From positions 1 through 64,000 of the forward strand of contig NZ_JBHEQA010000007.1 of NCBI RefSeq assembly GCF_043678055.1: a DNA stretch of 64,000 nucleotides, given 5' to 3'. Positions 18,531 through 29,839 of the stretch are shown one piece after another. This DNA comes from Spongiimicrobium salis. GTDB taxonomy: Bacteria; Bacteroidota; Bacteroidia; Flavobacteriales; Flavobacteriaceae. Position 1 is the stretch's first letter; every line of letters starts with the position of its first letter. The notes under the pieces were generated by a model, which saw nothing but the letters and a program-made list of their open reading frames with translations, made no database searches and had not been told where the DNA came from. The position numbers and the translations under genes are program-made.

Positions 18531-21500
18531 TTAGCGATTTATATATAACCAGTCCGAAATAGGTTCTGAACCATCCCCTAGATCGAGAATGTAGAAGTAG
18601 GTGCCCACGGGCAGTGCATCTTCTCGGTCAATAGTAGCACGTCCTGTTGAGGTTCCGTTCCAGTCGTTATTGTAATTTTCTGCTTCAAAGACAAGGTTCC
18701 CCCAGCGATTATAAATGCGTAATACATTATTGGGGTACCTGGAAATACAATCAATGGTAAAGGTTTCATTGACTCCATCCCCATTGGGCGAGAACTCATT
18801 ATAGAATACCAAACAACTGGGGTCTATGGTCGCTTGTGCGGTGTTGTTGGAAGCGTCAATATCATACTGATCTACGAAAGCAAGTCTTGCAGTATTTAAA
18901 TATTCCCCGCTATCCAATACTTCCGCTGAAATGATCAGGGTTTCACTATTCGATGCAGCCAAAGTGGCTATGGACCATGCGCCAGTTTGGAAGTCATAAT
19001 TTCCGGCTGAGGCCGTGGCCGAGATAAAGGTATATCCGGAAGGAAGTATTTCTTCGATTCCTATATTGCTCGCCGTGCTACTTCCCACATTCGAAGCTAT
19101 AATCGTAAAACTAATGGTGCTACCGATGCCGGGACGATCGTTGTCCACAGTTTTTTGTAATGCAATATCTGTTGATTGCGGAATTACGACCACCATGGCC
19201 TCATCATCATCGGGAAGGCCATCACTCAGATCATCAATGCCAATATCTTCATCAACCGTACTATCAGGGTCCGATTGATCGGCTGCTGTAATCTGGGCAA
19301 TATTGGTATATTCCCCATCGACTCCCGAAGGGGGATTGACGCTTACCAGAACCACCAATGTTTCTGTTGTCCCGTTGGGGATTACCCCATTGGTGTTCCA
19401 AAGCCCGTTGACTTCGTCATATATCCCTGCGGTAGTGAAGTGGGATTCGTAAGTAAATCCGCTCGGGAGCAGATCGGTAACTACAATACCCGTGGCATCA
19501 CTATCCCCACTATTGGTTAGGTTGACGGTAAATTCAATAATATCGCCCACATTGGGATTTTCCTCATCAACCGTTTTCGTCAAAGATAGATCTGCAAGCC
19601 CTGTGGGTATGGGATTTACGGTATCCTGATCATCTTCGGAATTTAAGTTGTTGTCCGGAGAAGAATCTGGGTCAAACGTATCTAGGGCAATGAGCTCGGC
19701 AGTGTTGGAGAAATCGCCATTGGTAAGTACGGTTGCTCTTATCTCTAGCGTTTCAGTTGCTCCGTTAGCTAAGGAAGCAATATTCCATGAACCAATGATT
19801 TCATCGTAGGTTCCCACGGAAGTTGTGGCACTGATGAAATTATACCCAGAGGCAAGAATATCTTCAACCACCAATCCCGTAGCGTCACTGGGCCCATCAT
19901 TGGTGACCTCAATCGTAAAAGTGACTTGCGAACCTACGGAAGGACTCAGGTTATCGACGTTTTTGGTCAGGGAGATATCGGTGATGACCCTCGGCAGTGT
20001 AGCCTGTTCATCCTCATCATCTTCAGAAAGGATATTGTTATTGGGACTGGAATCGGGATCCATTTCGTTTACGGCGATCACTTCGGCACGATTGACATAA
20101 CTTCCCGTAGTATTAATGCCTACAGTAATATCCAAGCTAGTTGAGGTGTTTGCAGTTAGTGCACCTACATTCCAGATTCCTGTGGTACTATTATAAGTGC
20201 CACCACTGCTATCAGCGATGTAACGATATCCTGATGGCAATAGATCTTGAACTTGAACCCCTGTAGCTATACTGGGACCAGCGTTGTTCAAGGTCAACGT
20301 AAAGGTGACATTGTCGGATACGTCTGGGAATTCATTGTCCACTGTTTTGAGTAAGCTTAAATCAGCAATGGGCGTAGGTGTTGTAAGGGCACTATCTTGA
20401 TCATCTTCCGCGGAGAGTCCATTGGATGGAGTAGAATCTGTATCCAGATTAGCGGAACTGATGACCTCAGCAATGTTTTCATAATTGCCCGTAGGATTCA
20501 CAAAGGCAACAATGTTCAAAGTTTCCGTAGTCCCGTTGGGAATAGCTCCATTGAGATTCCAAATTCCTGTACCCTGATCGTAAACCCCGGAAGTACTATT
20601 GTTGGAAATATACGTATAACCAGAAGGCAAAATATCCTGTATTTGTACGCCCGTGGCATTGCTAGGCCCATTATTGGTAATGTTCAAGGTGAAGATAATT
20701 TCATCACCTACGAAAGGAGTAGCGTTGTTCACTGTTTTGGTTAGTTCTAAATCCGAAACTAGGACGGGTGTTGGGGCAATGGTTTCCTGATCATCTTCCG
20801 TATTGTCATTATTGGCGACCTCGGAATCGCTATCGTTTTCATTGAGTCCGGTAAGTTCTGCCGTATTGCTATAGTTGCCATTGGCCAATACGGTAGCGGT
20901 GATGACCATAGTTTCCGTTGCACCATTGGCAAGATTACCAATGGCCCAAGAACCATTTAACGGTTCATAAGTACCCGTGGAAGGGACAGCGCTCACCAAT
21001 TGATACCCAGACCTTAAAAAATCGGTAACTACCACTCCGGTAGCATCGCTGGGCCCATCATTACTTACATTGACGGTAAATTCAATTTGTCCTCCAATAT
21101 TTGGCGTCATCGTATTCGCGACTTTGGTGACGGAGATGTCAACCACTTGTCCAGGAATTACTTCCACAGCATCTTGATCATCCTCGGAAAGAACATTGTT
21201 ATTTGCAATAGAATCCGGGTCCACCTCATTAACAGCAATCAATTCTGTGGTATTGATATAGCTTCCCGTGGTATTTATACTCACCGTAATATTAAGGGCC
21301 GTAGAAGTATCCGCAGCCAAGGAACCTACGTTCCAAATCCCGGTAAGGTCATTGTATGCGCCGGCACCGGTATCGGAAATGTAATTGAAACCTGATGGTA
21401 AGAGATCTTGCACTTGGATGCCGGTAGCTTCACTTGATCCTGTATTGGTCAAGGTCAGGGTAAAGGTGATGTTTTCGGATACGTCTGGGAACGCATTGTC

Positions 21501-24500
21501 CACAATTTTCGTCAAACTTAGATCGGCAATGGGTACCGGTGTGGTGCTGACGCTATCCTGATCATCCTCCGAGAGGATACCATTGGAAGGAGTGGAATCG
21601 ATATCTTGATTTCCTGAGCTGATGATTTCGGCAATGTTTTCGTAATTACCGGTAGGGTTTACTCGGGCCACGATGTTCAGGGTTTCCGTTGTGCCGTTGG
21701 GAATGGTGCCATTAAGGTTCCATATCCCAGTATTTGGATTATAGGTGCCTGCAGTTCCAGTATTTGAAATATAAAGATATCCAGTAGGCAACAAGTCCTG
21801 TACTAAGACGGCACTGACATCGCTTGGCCCATTGTTTGTTAGGTCTAGGGTGAAGATAACTTCACTTCCAACAAGCGGAGTGCTGTTATCCACACTCTTG
21901 CTCAGTTCCAAATCCGAAACTAGGACGGGTATTGGGGCAATGGTTTCCTGATCATCTTCCGTATTGTCGTTATTGGCAACCTCGGAATCACTATCGTTTT
22001 CATTGAGTCCGGTAAGCTCTGCTGTATTGGTGTAGTTGCCATTGGCCAGTACGGTAGCCGTAATGGCCATAGTTTCCGTAGCGCCATTGGCAAGATTGCC
22101 AATGCTCCAAGAACCATTGAGCGGTTCGTAGGTGCCCGTGGAAGGGATAGCGCTTACCAATTGGTACCCTGATCTCAACAGATCGGTAACTACCACTCCT
22201 GTAGCATCACTGGGCCCATCATTGTTTACACTGATTGTAAATTCAATTTGTCCGCCGATGTTGGGTGTCATTGTATTGGCTACTTTGGTGACGGTAAGGT
22301 CAACGACTTGTCGTGGGCTTAGCGTTACTTCATCCTGATCGTCTTCCGAAAGGATATTGTTGTTCGGCGTGGAATCCGTATCCAATTCATTGTGTGCAAC
22401 CACTTGGGCAACATTGGTGTACACGCCTGTGGCATTCACGGTAGCTATGATATTTAGCGTAGCCGAGGCACCACTGGATACATTTCCGATATTCCAATTG
22501 CCCGTGCTGTCATCATAAGCACCACCGCCATCATCAGAAACATAGGTGAATCCGGAGGGGAGTTGATCTAAAACCTGAACATTGGTAGCATCTCCGAGGC
22601 CGGTATTGGTAAGGGTTAGGGTAAAAGTGACATTGGTATTGACGTCTGGGGTACTATTGTTCACACTTTTTTCAAGTTCGATATCAATAACGTTTACTGG
22701 GGTAACCGTAGCGCTATCCTGATCATCTTCTGCCAATACATTATTGTTGGGTGTAGAATCGGGGTCAAAGACATCAGAGGCAATCACTTCGGCCACATTG
22801 GTATAATTTCCTGTGGCATTGACCAGTACATCAATGACGATGGTTTCACTACTTCCACTGGTTACATCCCCCACTTGCCAGATTCCTGTAGTGGCATTGT
22901 ATATCCCGGAAGTGGCACTGTACAGTACAAAGTCGAATCCCGTGGGTAAAAGGTCTTGGACCACTACATTGTCGGCCGTATTGGGACCGTCATTGAATAC
23001 GGTAATTTCAAAGCTGATTTCTGTTCCAATCTGCGGGTTGAGGTCATTATCCACCACAATTTTGGTCAGGGACAGATCCCCTTGAGCGGGTGTTAAGGTT
23101 AAACTATCTTCATCGTCGTCCTCCGGTGACCCATTTCCATCTTCGTCTACCGTATTTCCAGTAGAAGGATCACTGTCCGGATCAAATTGATCACTGGCAG
23201 TAATCTGTGCATTGTTCACATATTCATTGACCGCTCCTGTTGGGGCATTTACTGTGGCTGCATAACTCAATGTAATACTGCCGTTATTGGCCAAAATGGA
23301 TAAGCCGGTCCAAGAAGCCGTATTGCCACTTAAGGTTCCCCCGTTATTTACGGCAGTAAGGTTAAATCCTGACGGAAGGATATCTTCCACGGCCACTCCT
23401 GTAGCTACATCGGGCCCTGAATTGGTAATGGTCAAGGTAAAGGTGACCGTATCCCCTACATTGGGAGAAGTAGTGTTTGCCGTTTTTTCAATACTTAAAT
23501 CAGCCATTTGGGGTGCAATGGAGATGGCATCTTCATCATCTTCGCTCTGATCTCCATTGTCGTTGTTCGGACTGCTGTCCAGATCTTCCTGTGTTGTGCC
23601 CGTGACCTGAGCGCGATGTTGGTATTCATTGGAAGCGCCAGAAGGTTCCGGCACTTCGGCATTAAACGTCAATATCAGGGTATCGGTGCCCATAGGTACG
23701 CTTAGTCCGGACCAATCAATAGCACTTCCACTCAATATACCCCCATTACTGATCCCAGTTACATTACCAAAACCAGGAGGGAGAAGATCCTGGATGTTTA
23801 CCCCGGTAGCATCTACGTCTCCAAGGTTACTGAGATTAATGGTGAAGGTGACAATATCCCCTACATTGGGTGTGTTATCACTTACTTGGATATTGAGTTC
23901 CAAGTCGATGATTTGTGGGACTATGATAAAGAAATCTTCATCATCTTCATCCTGGTCCCCATCATCGTTGCCCGGTTCACTATCGGGGTCTTGTTGATCA
24001 CTACTAACAATTTCGGCGATGTTCAAGTATTCATCGGGAAGTCCACTTGGGGCATTTACCGTTACTTCATAGGATAGCGTAGTACTCCCTACAGCAAGGG
24101 AAGGAAGGTTCCAACTTAGGAAAGTTCCTGCAATAGCCGTTCCCCCGTTATTGATGGTCCCCAAAGTATAGCCCGAAGGAACAATATCTTCAATACGGAC
24201 ATTGGTCGCAACATCGGGACCGGCATTGGTAAGTGTCAGTTCAAAGACTACCGTATCACCCACATTAGGAGTAGCACTAGAACCGCTACTGATATCTTTT
24301 ACCAAGCTTAAATCTGCTGTTTGGAGCGCAAAGCTGGCATTTGCCTCATCATCTTCACTTTGATCTCCATTGTCATTATTGGGCGTACTATCGGGATCCG
24401 GAAGGTCGGATGCGGTAATTTGGGCCACATTGGTATAGTTGCCCGAAGCATTAACGGTAACCTCATAGCTTAAATTTAAGGTAGATCCATTGGCAATGCT

Positions 24501-27500
24501 CAAGTCGCTCCAGGTAATCGTTAGATTTCCTGGGTTGTATACCCCTCCATTACTGATCGTACCTCCAACGATATCAAGGCCGTTGGGAAGTGTATCCACA
24601 ATGGTCACACCCGTAGCGTCCCCACTTTCAACCGTATCATTATTCAAAACAGCTATGGTATAGGTCAATTGATCCCCAAGATTTCCAGTGTTGGAGGATA
24701 CGGATTTGGATAATTCAAGATCGGCATTTTCCAAAGTGATTCCGGCAGCGCTCTCATCGTCTTCGCTTTGATCTCCATCCTCATTATTAGGAGTACTATC
24801 GGGATCTAGGACATCGCTGGCCGTAATTTGGGCGGTATTGAGATATTCATTCGTGCTTCCTGTGGGTGGGTTTACCGTTGCTTCAAAGCTCACTGTGGTA
24901 TTTCCAGAGTTTAAAGTTAGCCCAGACCATTTAATTTCATTGCCATTCTGTACTCCTCCATCATTGATGGTTCCAATGGTATAGCCCGGTGGAACAATAT
25001 CCGTTATTTCAACTCCAGTAGCTGTATCCGGCCCAAAATTTCGTACTTGCAAGGAGAAGGTCACCGTTTCCCCAACGCTAGCGTCTGTGGGAGCTACGGA
25101 TTTTCGTAAACGTAAATCGGCCATTGCTACCGTGACCGTAGCGGTATCTTGATCATCTTCGGCCGCGATGCCATTGCCAACGGTAGAGTCAAGATCAAAA
25201 ATAGCATTGGCGGTAATTTCAGCCGTATTGGTATATGAACCAGAGGCATTTACCGTAGCGTCAAAAGAGAGGCTTGTAGTGCTCCCGTTGGGAATACTTA
25301 AGTTGGACCAGGTAATGGATAAATTCCCCAAATTATAAACCCCTCCGGGGCTTACAGTTCCTGGAACCAAGGTAAAACCAGAAGGAATAATATCGGTTAT
25401 TTCCACTCCAGTGGCATCTGAGGAGGTCGATACATCATTATTGAAGACCTCGATGGTGAAGGTGACAATATCGCCTGGATTTGCGGTAGTAGGGGAAACC
25501 GATTTAGAGAGTTCTAAGTCGACCCCCAACAAGGATACCTCTACCGTATCCGAAACATCCGTACAAATACCATTGGAAACGGTCCATTGAAAAGTATATA
25601 CCCCTTCCGTAGCCCCGAACACCTCTGTATTGGGATCACCAGTATCCGAAAAGCCTACCGTGGTCGGGCCAGAGACTTGTGTCCAGGTCCCCGTTCCAGC
25701 GGTTGGCGGTACTGCAGCCAAAGTTACTGCCGAAAACTGATTCAAAGTTTGATCAGGGCCAGCATCCGCACTGATGGGATCGGCAAAAATTACCAACTCC
25801 ATTGTGTCTACTAGCGTACATCCGCCATTCTCCACGGTCCAGGTAAATTCATAGGTTCCGGGACCTAAATCGGAAACCGGCGTATTTGGGTCGTTCGCTC
25901 CGGCAATCGTGGCCATGGTGCCCGCATCTGTTACTCCGGGGCCTGCGGTTTGGGACCAGGTACCGGTACCTACCGTCAAGGCGGTAGCGTTTAAATTGGT
26001 TTGTATAGCGTCACAAAATTCTTGGTCAGGCCCTGCTTCGGCAGCCGAAGGGGCATCTGCAGTAAAAGTGATATTGACCGTGTCCGATGTAGGGTCACAA
26101 GCCGAAGGACTATCCACAAAAGTGACGTTTCCATTGGAAACGGTCCAAGTGAGTTCATAGGTGCCTAGAGCCGTAATATTAGATAAGGTGGATGTGGGAG
26201 AATTTGGATTGTCAATAATGGCTGCACCCCCTGAAGGATCTGAGGTAAAAGTCCAGGTTCCTATGCCAACGGCGGGAACCGCTGCATTGAGTTGCACATC
26301 CAATTGGCAGGCATTCGTTTGGTCCGCTCCGGCGTCCGCCACTGAAGGCGCCTCATATACTTCAATTCGAATAATGTCTGCTGTTTCAGAGCAATTCCCA
26401 GATTCAAAGTTCCATTCCAAAATATAAACACCAGTTACGGAAAGACCAGAAACCGTACTGGTAGGACTGTTTGGATTGTCAATCACCGCTACACTGCCCG
26501 CCGGTTGCTCGGCGAACCGCCAAGTAGCCGTGGTTACATCAATCGGAGGCGTGTTCCCGGCCAAGGTAGTCTGATTCGGAACCACTAGGTCACCGATACA
26601 TAGTATTTGGTCAGGTCCGGCATTGGGTGCTTGGGAGGGTGCTGTGCTGGAAATTACATCCACTATTTTCGTGGAGGTACCACAAGCATAATCCGTGGTA
26701 AAGGTAAATTGATAGATGTTACCAGGAGTAATCGTAATTTCTGCAACATTACTGTTGGTTGGGTTTTGCGTTACGGTTGCCCCGGCAGGACCTCCGGTTT
26801 GCGTCCAAGTCCCTGTGGCACCAAAAGTAGCTTCCAAAAGAAAATTATTTACTTCGCATAATTGCAAAGTTTCGTTTGCACCAGGTGGCGCAAAAACTTC
26901 AATTTGTACATCATCAAAAGTAGTGGGGCAGGTACTACTGCCCGTAATGGTCCATCTAAAGTTGTATACTCCTGAAACAAGATCTGTTACGGCCGTATTG
27001 GGGTCGTTGATATCTGTGATTGTGGGAGTATTTGGAGCTCCCGATAACAAAGTCCAAAATCCTGTTTCGACATTGCTGTCAAAAGAATTTCCAGATAAAA
27101 CGGCATTTGTGGCATTACAGATCACTTGATCTGCCCCGACTGCAGCGATAGTTGAAGGAATACCCACATTGAGCGTAACCTGATCGGAATCTTGTGTGCA
27201 AGTACCGTTATTTACAATCCATTCAAAAACATACTGCCCTGAAAAGCTAAATGTGAATTGCGCAGTGGGACTGCTTTCATCATCGATGGTAAAACCACCA
27301 GGCCCAGAGATCTGAGTCCAAAGTCCATCCCCAGTTGAACTGGTAGCCGCCATCGTAAAGGTATCTGAGCAAGCGGTTTGATCCGCACCGGCATCCGCAT
27401 TCGCAGGAACACCGATAGTAATTTCCACATCGTCTGAAGTGGATTGACAACCTGCTTTGGAAATGGTCCAAGTGAGGATGTAGCTTTGTTCAATACTAAT

Positions 27501-29756
27501 GGTGGCCGTGGTATTAAATTGATTGGGATCCGCAAAACTAATACCTGTACTGGGATTGGCAGTCCATGTTCCTACTTCATCCACTTCGGGTTGGTTTGCG
27601 GCAAGTACTACAGAAGGAGTTCCGGGAGCCAGACATTCATCCGAACCGGCTGTAGCCAGGGAAGGTCCTTCTGTGGCTCCCGTGGTTATGGTAACGGTAT
27701 CGGTACCTGGAGGAGGGCAAGTATTATCGTTGGGGTTTTCTACGGTCCAACGAAAAATGTAAGTTTCATTCGCGATATCCAATCCCGATACCAGAGTATT
27801 AGGGTCGTTTTCATCCTCAAAGACAATGGTGGCTCCTGCCGGAGCACTATCTACTGTCCAGGTACCCACTAAATTGGTTGTCGGAGGTGTTTCCCCGGCA
27901 AGAGCAATAGGGGCGCCAAAACAAATCAAAGGTTGATCTGGACCTGCATCTATGACTAAAGGGGTATTGGAAGATACTTCTACGGATACTGTAGATTCTG
28001 CTGAGGGAGAGCAAGCATTTCCACCCGTAATACCGTATTGAAAAACATAGGTTCCGGGAATCAATCCGGAAACTGTGGAAGTTCGGGCAAAAGGGTCGGA
28101 GAAAGTGGCATTGTTAGGGCCACTGATCTGGGACCATAAGGATTGCCCTGTGGTGACAATATTTCCGGTAATGGAAGTAGAGGTGACGTTACAGGCCAAT
28201 ACTTGGGGTGTACCCGCATTGGATGCCGTAGGGTTCAAAGAAATGGCCACGTTTATGGCATCCGTTCCAACATCGCAACCGGTTTGTACAGATCCTCCAA
28301 CCGCTCTCCGCAAGACTACCGTGTAGGTACCTTCCACATCAAAATCTATGGTCAAAGGGGTACTGCCCGTATTCTGAAAGTTATTAGGATCTATTAAGGC
28401 AGAACCCGATGGACCGCTGATAATAGCAAAAGTATTGGTTCCATTTCCTGTTGTGGTAAAAGGAATCTCCACTTGCGTTATTCCACAAGCCGCTGTGATA
28501 TCTGCACCTCCGTTGGCCGTGATGGTTATAGGATCTACAGAATAACGTACGGTGCTAATGGCCGTATCGTCACAGCCCGTGGTTGCATTGGTGATCGTAT
28601 AGCTGAATTCATAGGTTCCAGGAGATGCCAAACCCGATACTTGGGTAGTACTGTTCATGGGGGTAAGAATAGAGGCCGGTGTCCCTGCCGTGCTTACCCC
28701 TGGACCTGAAATTTGTGTCCACTGTACGGTTTCCCCGGCAAATTGAGGCTGAGAACCAATAAGGGTCGTGGTAGTAATACTGGGGTCACAAAAACGAATA
28801 CTACTGTCTTGAACCGTGGCATCCGTAATATCTTGGGTGGCTTCGGCTACAGTAATGGTCATGGTATCCTCACCGGTCGCACAAGGTCCATTGACAGACC
28901 AACGCAAGGTATAAGTTCCTTCGATGAGATTGGAAATACCGGATCTATTGCTATTTATATTAGAGAAGGTAGGTGTATTTGGACCACTGACAAAAGACCA
29001 GGTACCCACTTGTCCATTGATGTTGTTCCCCCCAAAACTGGCATTCAAGCCAGTGGATTGTGTTACGGTATAGCAATTGTCCAGATTCTGATCGGCTCCA
29101 GCATTGACTACGGTTACGCCCCCAAAATTGGTAACGGTCATTACATCTGAAGATTCACAAAATTGCCCCGGAGCATAGGGTGCTCCCGTAATGGTCCAGC
29201 GTAAAGTACTGGTTCCGGCATTGTTGGACGATAGGCTGATGGTACTATTTGGAGCTGTTGGGGAGTTTATCGTGACTCCTGCGTTATTGGCCCCATCAAT
29301 ACTCCAAAAACCAGTTTCCCCAGCATTGGTGGGAGTGTTAGCGGCAAGGGAGAGGGAACCGGTATTGTCGGGACAAGAGGCAATGTCCATACCTGCGTTT
29401 GCCGTTGTGATCGATTCAACAGTAATATTCACTTCTTGGAATTGCGTACTGCCGTCTGTACATTGTGCCGTAAGTCTAAACCTATAGACATTTCCACCTA
29501 TGAATCCGGAAACTATAGTGCTTAAGTCGCTAGGGTTATCAATAAGAACCGAAGGCCCACCCACTTGGGACCAAGTAGGTCCATTTTGTATCAGACCCGC
29601 CGAAGATCCCGATAAATTAAAGGAGGTAATGTTTTCACATATGGTTTCATCGATTCCTGCATTGACGGAGCAATTTTGTGCGGAAACCCATTGAACACCA
29701 AATAAAAAGAAGAAGAATACTATTTTTGGGGCAACTTTGCATAAAGTGTGGGTCAT
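18531..29756 (-). CDS. Giant T9SS type B surface adhesin (SprB-like), 15 Ig/PKD-like and 17 DUF11 repeats
   Basis: About 3,741 residues from the ATG at 29756. An in-frame TTG at 29798 extends the frame by 14 residues but overlaps a -7 box and precedes the signal peptide, so I reject it; residue numbers here count from that TTG. Order: signal peptide ending VSAQ; 15 Ig/PKD-like modules of ~92 residues (about 44-1424), most opening with NAGADQ- or DAGPDQ-type motifs; 17 DUF11 modules of ~129 residues (about 1425-3660), joined by Asp-rich linkers such as DPDSTPNN and EDDQD that may bind calcium. The C-terminal gliding-motility-associated domain (about 3662-3755) has FSPNGDGVNE and IYNRWG, marking a type B T9SS substrate. 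It is expected to be a secreted, surface-moving or surface-anchored adhesin. It is first in the operon with the PorP/SprF and OmpA genes. Confidence 0.93.
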   Translation of the reverse strand: MTHTLCKVAPKIVFFFFLFGVQWVSAQNCSVNAGIDETICENITSFNLSGSSAGLIQNGPTWSQVGGPSVLIDNPSDLSTIVSGFIGGNVYRFRLTAQCTDGSTQFQEVNITVESITTANAGMDIASCPDNTGSLSLAANTPTNAGETGFWSIDGANNAGVTINSPTAPNSTISLSSNNAGTSTLRWTITGAPYAPGQFCESSDVMTVTNFGGVTVVNAGADQNLDNCYTVTQSTGLNASFGGNNINGQVGTWSFVSGPNTPTFSNINSNRSGISNLIEGTYTLRWSVNGPCATGEDTMTITVAEATQDITDATVQDSSIRFCDPSITTTTLIGSQPQFAGETVQWTQISGPGVSTAGTPASILTPMNSTTQVSGLASPGTYEFSYTITNATTGCDDTAISTVRYSVDPITITANGGADITAACGITQVEIPFTTTGNGTNTFAIISGPSGSALIDPNNFQNTGSTPLTIDFDVEGTYTVVLRRAVGGSVQTGCDVGTDAINVAISLNPTASNAGTPQVLACNVTSTSITGNIVTTGQSLWSQISGPNNATFSDPFARTSTVSGLIPGTYVFQYGITGGNACSPSAESTVSVEVSSNTPLVIDAGPDQPLICFGAPIALAGETPPTTNLVGTWTVDSAPAGATIVFEDENDPNTLVSGLDIANETYIFRWTVENPNDNTCPPPGTDTVTITTGATEGPSLATAGSDECLAPGTPSVVLAANQPEVDEVGTWTANPSTGISFADPNQFNTTATISIEQSYILTWTISKAGCQSTSDDVEITIGVPANADAGADQTACSDTFTMAATSSTGDGLWTQISGPGGFTIDDESSPTAQFTFSFSGQYVFEWIVNNGTCTQDSDQVTLNVGIPSTIAAVGADQVICNATNAVLSGNSFDSNVETGFWTLLSGAPNTPTITDINDPNTAVTDLVSGVYNFRWTITGSSTCPTTFDDVQIEVFAPPGANETLQLCEVNNFLLEATFGATGTWTQTGGPAGATVTQNPTNSNVAEITITPGNIYQFTFTTDYACGTSTKIVDVISSTAPSQAPNAGPDQILCIGDLVVPNQTTLAGNTPPIDVTTATWRFAEQPAGSVAVIDNPNSPTSTVSGLSVTGVYILEWNFESGNCSETADIIRIEVYEAPSVADAGADQTNACQLDVQLNAAVPAVGIGTWTFTSDPSGGAAIIDNPNSPTSTLSNITALGTYELTWTVSNGNVTFVDSPSACDPTSDTVNITFTADAPSAAEAGPDQEFCDAIQTNLNATALTVGTGTWSQTAGPGVTDAGTMATIAGANDPNTPVSDLGPGTYEFTWTVENGGCTLVDTMELVIFADPISADAGPDQTLNQFSAVTLAAVPPTAGTGTWTQVSGPTTVGFSDTGDPNTEVFGATEGVYTFQWTVSNGICTDVSDTVEVSLLGVDLELSKSVSPTTANPGDIVTFTIEVFNNDVSTSSDATGVEITDIIPSGFTLVPGTVSPGGVYNLGNLSITWSNLSIPNGSTTSLSFDATVNASGSYTNTAEITANAIFDLDSTVGNGIAAEDDQDTATVTVAMADLRLRKSVAPTDASVGETVTFSLQVRNFGPDTATGVEITDIVPPGYTIGTINDGGVQNGNEIKWSGLTLNSGNTTVSFEATVNPPTGSTNEYLNTAQITASDVLDPDSTPNNEDGDQSEDDESAAGITLENADLELSKSVSSNTGNLGDQLTYTIAVLNNDTVESGDATGVTIVDTLPNGLDIVGGTISNGGVYNPGNLTITWSDLSIANGSTLNLSYEVTVNASGNYTNVAQITASDLPDPDSTPNNDNGDQSEDDEANASFALQTADLSLVKDISSGSSATPNVGDTVVFELTLTNAGPDVATNVRIEDIVPSGYTLGTINNGGTAIAGTFLSWNLPSLAVGSTTLSYEVTVNAPSGLPDEYLNIAEIVSSDQQDPDSEPGNDDGDQDEDDEDFFIIVPQIIDLELNIQVSDNTPNVGDIVTFTINLSNLGDVDATGVNIQDLLPPGFGNVTGISNGGILSGSAIDWSGLSVPMGTDTLILTFNAEVPEPSGASNEYQHRAQVTGTTQEDLDSSPNNDNGDQSEDDEDAISIAPQMADLSIEKTANTTSPNVGDTVTFTLTITNSGPDVATGVAVEDILPSGFNLTAVNNGGTLSGNTASWTGLSILANNGSITLSYAATVNAPTGAVNEYVNNAQITASDQFDPDSDPSTGNTVDEDGNGSPEDDDEDSLTLTPAQGDLSLTKIVVDNDLNPQIGTEISFEITVFNDGPNTADNVVVQDLLPTGFDFVLYSATSGIYNATTGIWQVGDVTSGSSETIVIDVLVNATGNYTNVAEVIASDVFDPDSTPNNNVLAEDDQDSATVTPVNVIDIELEKSVNNSTPDVNTNVTFTLTLTNTGLGDATNVQVLDQLPSGFTYVSDDGGGAYDDSTGNWNIGNVSSGASATLNIIATVNATGVYTNVAQVVAHNELDTDSTPNNNILSEDDQDEVTLSPRQVVDLTVTKVANTMTPNIGGQIEFTISVNNDGPSDATGVVVTDLLRSGYQLVSAIPSTGTYEPLNGSWSIGNLANGATETMAITATVLANGNYTNTAELTGLNENDSDSEVANNDNTEDDQETIAPIPVLVSDLELSKSVDNSTPLVGSEVIFTLDLTNNGPSDVSAVLVQDLLPTGYLYISNTGTAGTYNPNTGIWNLNGTIPNGTTETLNIVARVNPTGNYENIAEIISSGNQDIDSTPSNGILSEDDQDSVSTTPVPIADLSLTKIVDNAFPDVSENITFTLTLTNTGSSEATGIQVQDLLPSGFNYISDTGAGAYNDLTGIWNVGSLAADTSTALNITVSINTTGSYINTTELIAVNEVDPDSIANNNVLSEDDQDAVEVIPGQVVDISVTKVANTMTPNIGGQIEFTVNVSNDGPSDATGVVVTDFLRSGYQLVSAVPSTGTYEPLNGSWAIGNLANGATETMVITATVLANGNYSNTAELTGLNENDSDSEVANNDNTEDDQETIAPTPVLVSDLELTKTVNNATPFVGDEIIFTLNITNNGPSNATGVQIQDILPSGYTYISNNSTSGVYDQGTGIWNLNGAIPNGTTETLNIVAFVNPTGNYENIAEVISSANLDTDSTPSNGLSAEDDQDSALTTPTPIADLSLLKTVDNEFPDVSDNVTFTLTLNNAGPSIATGVQVQDLLPSGYRYIADSSGGTYNSTTGIWNVGALTANTSTSLDITVGINTTGSYVNRAEVIAVNEMDPDSSPNNNILSEDDEDEQATLPRVITDISLTKNVDNLSPSVGSQVTFTIEVTNDGPSDATGLVVEDILASGYNFISATTSVGTYDEIIGSWNIASLANGATETLEIRATVLTNGDFSNTAELIALDTFDPDSSPDNNLNSEDDQDTVNPIPTGLADLSLTKTVDEENPNVGDIIEFTVNLTNSGDSDATGIVVTDLLPSGFTYESHFTTAGIYDEVNGLWNTNGVIPNGTTETLVVLVSVNPPSGVDGEYTNIAQITAADQSDPDSTVDEDIGIDDLSDGLPDDDEAMVVVIPQSTDIALQKTVDNDRPGIGSTISFTIIASNVGSSTASNIGIEEILPSGYTFISATASAGNYDFQTGAWSIATLAASNSETLIISAEVLDSGEYLNTARLAFVDQYDIDASNNTAQATIDPSCLVFYNEFSPNGDGVNETFTIDCISRYPNNVLRIYNRWGNLVFEAENYNNDWNGTSTGRATIDREDALPVGTYFYILDLGDGSEPISDWLYINR

Positions 29757-29795
29757 GGTTGAAGTATTTAGTATTACAGTATTTGTAAGAATATT

Positions 29796-29803
29796 CAAAC
29801 ATA
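29796..29803 (-). promoter_or_regulatory. Probable -7 box of the adhesin operon
   Basis: On the minus strand this reads TATGTTTG, matching TAnnTTTG. It would start transcription about 30 bases before the ATG at 29756, which supports that start codon. No clear -33 TTG is seen. Confidence 0.5.
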
Positions 29804-29839
29804 AATGATTTCGAATCCCATGAGAACTATATGTTGTAT

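Noticed and set aside
18531..25530. Regularly spaced similar sequences resembling a CRISPR array or tandem DNA repeat
   Set aside because: They lie in frame inside one open reading frame and encode DUF11 protein modules of ~129 residues. Unit length and divergence do not fit CRISPR repeats and spacers.
29757..29798. TTG at 29798 as start of the giant adhesin
   Set aside because: The extension precedes the signal peptide, and the TTG overlaps a predicted -7 box. The ATG at 29756 gives a normal signal peptide.
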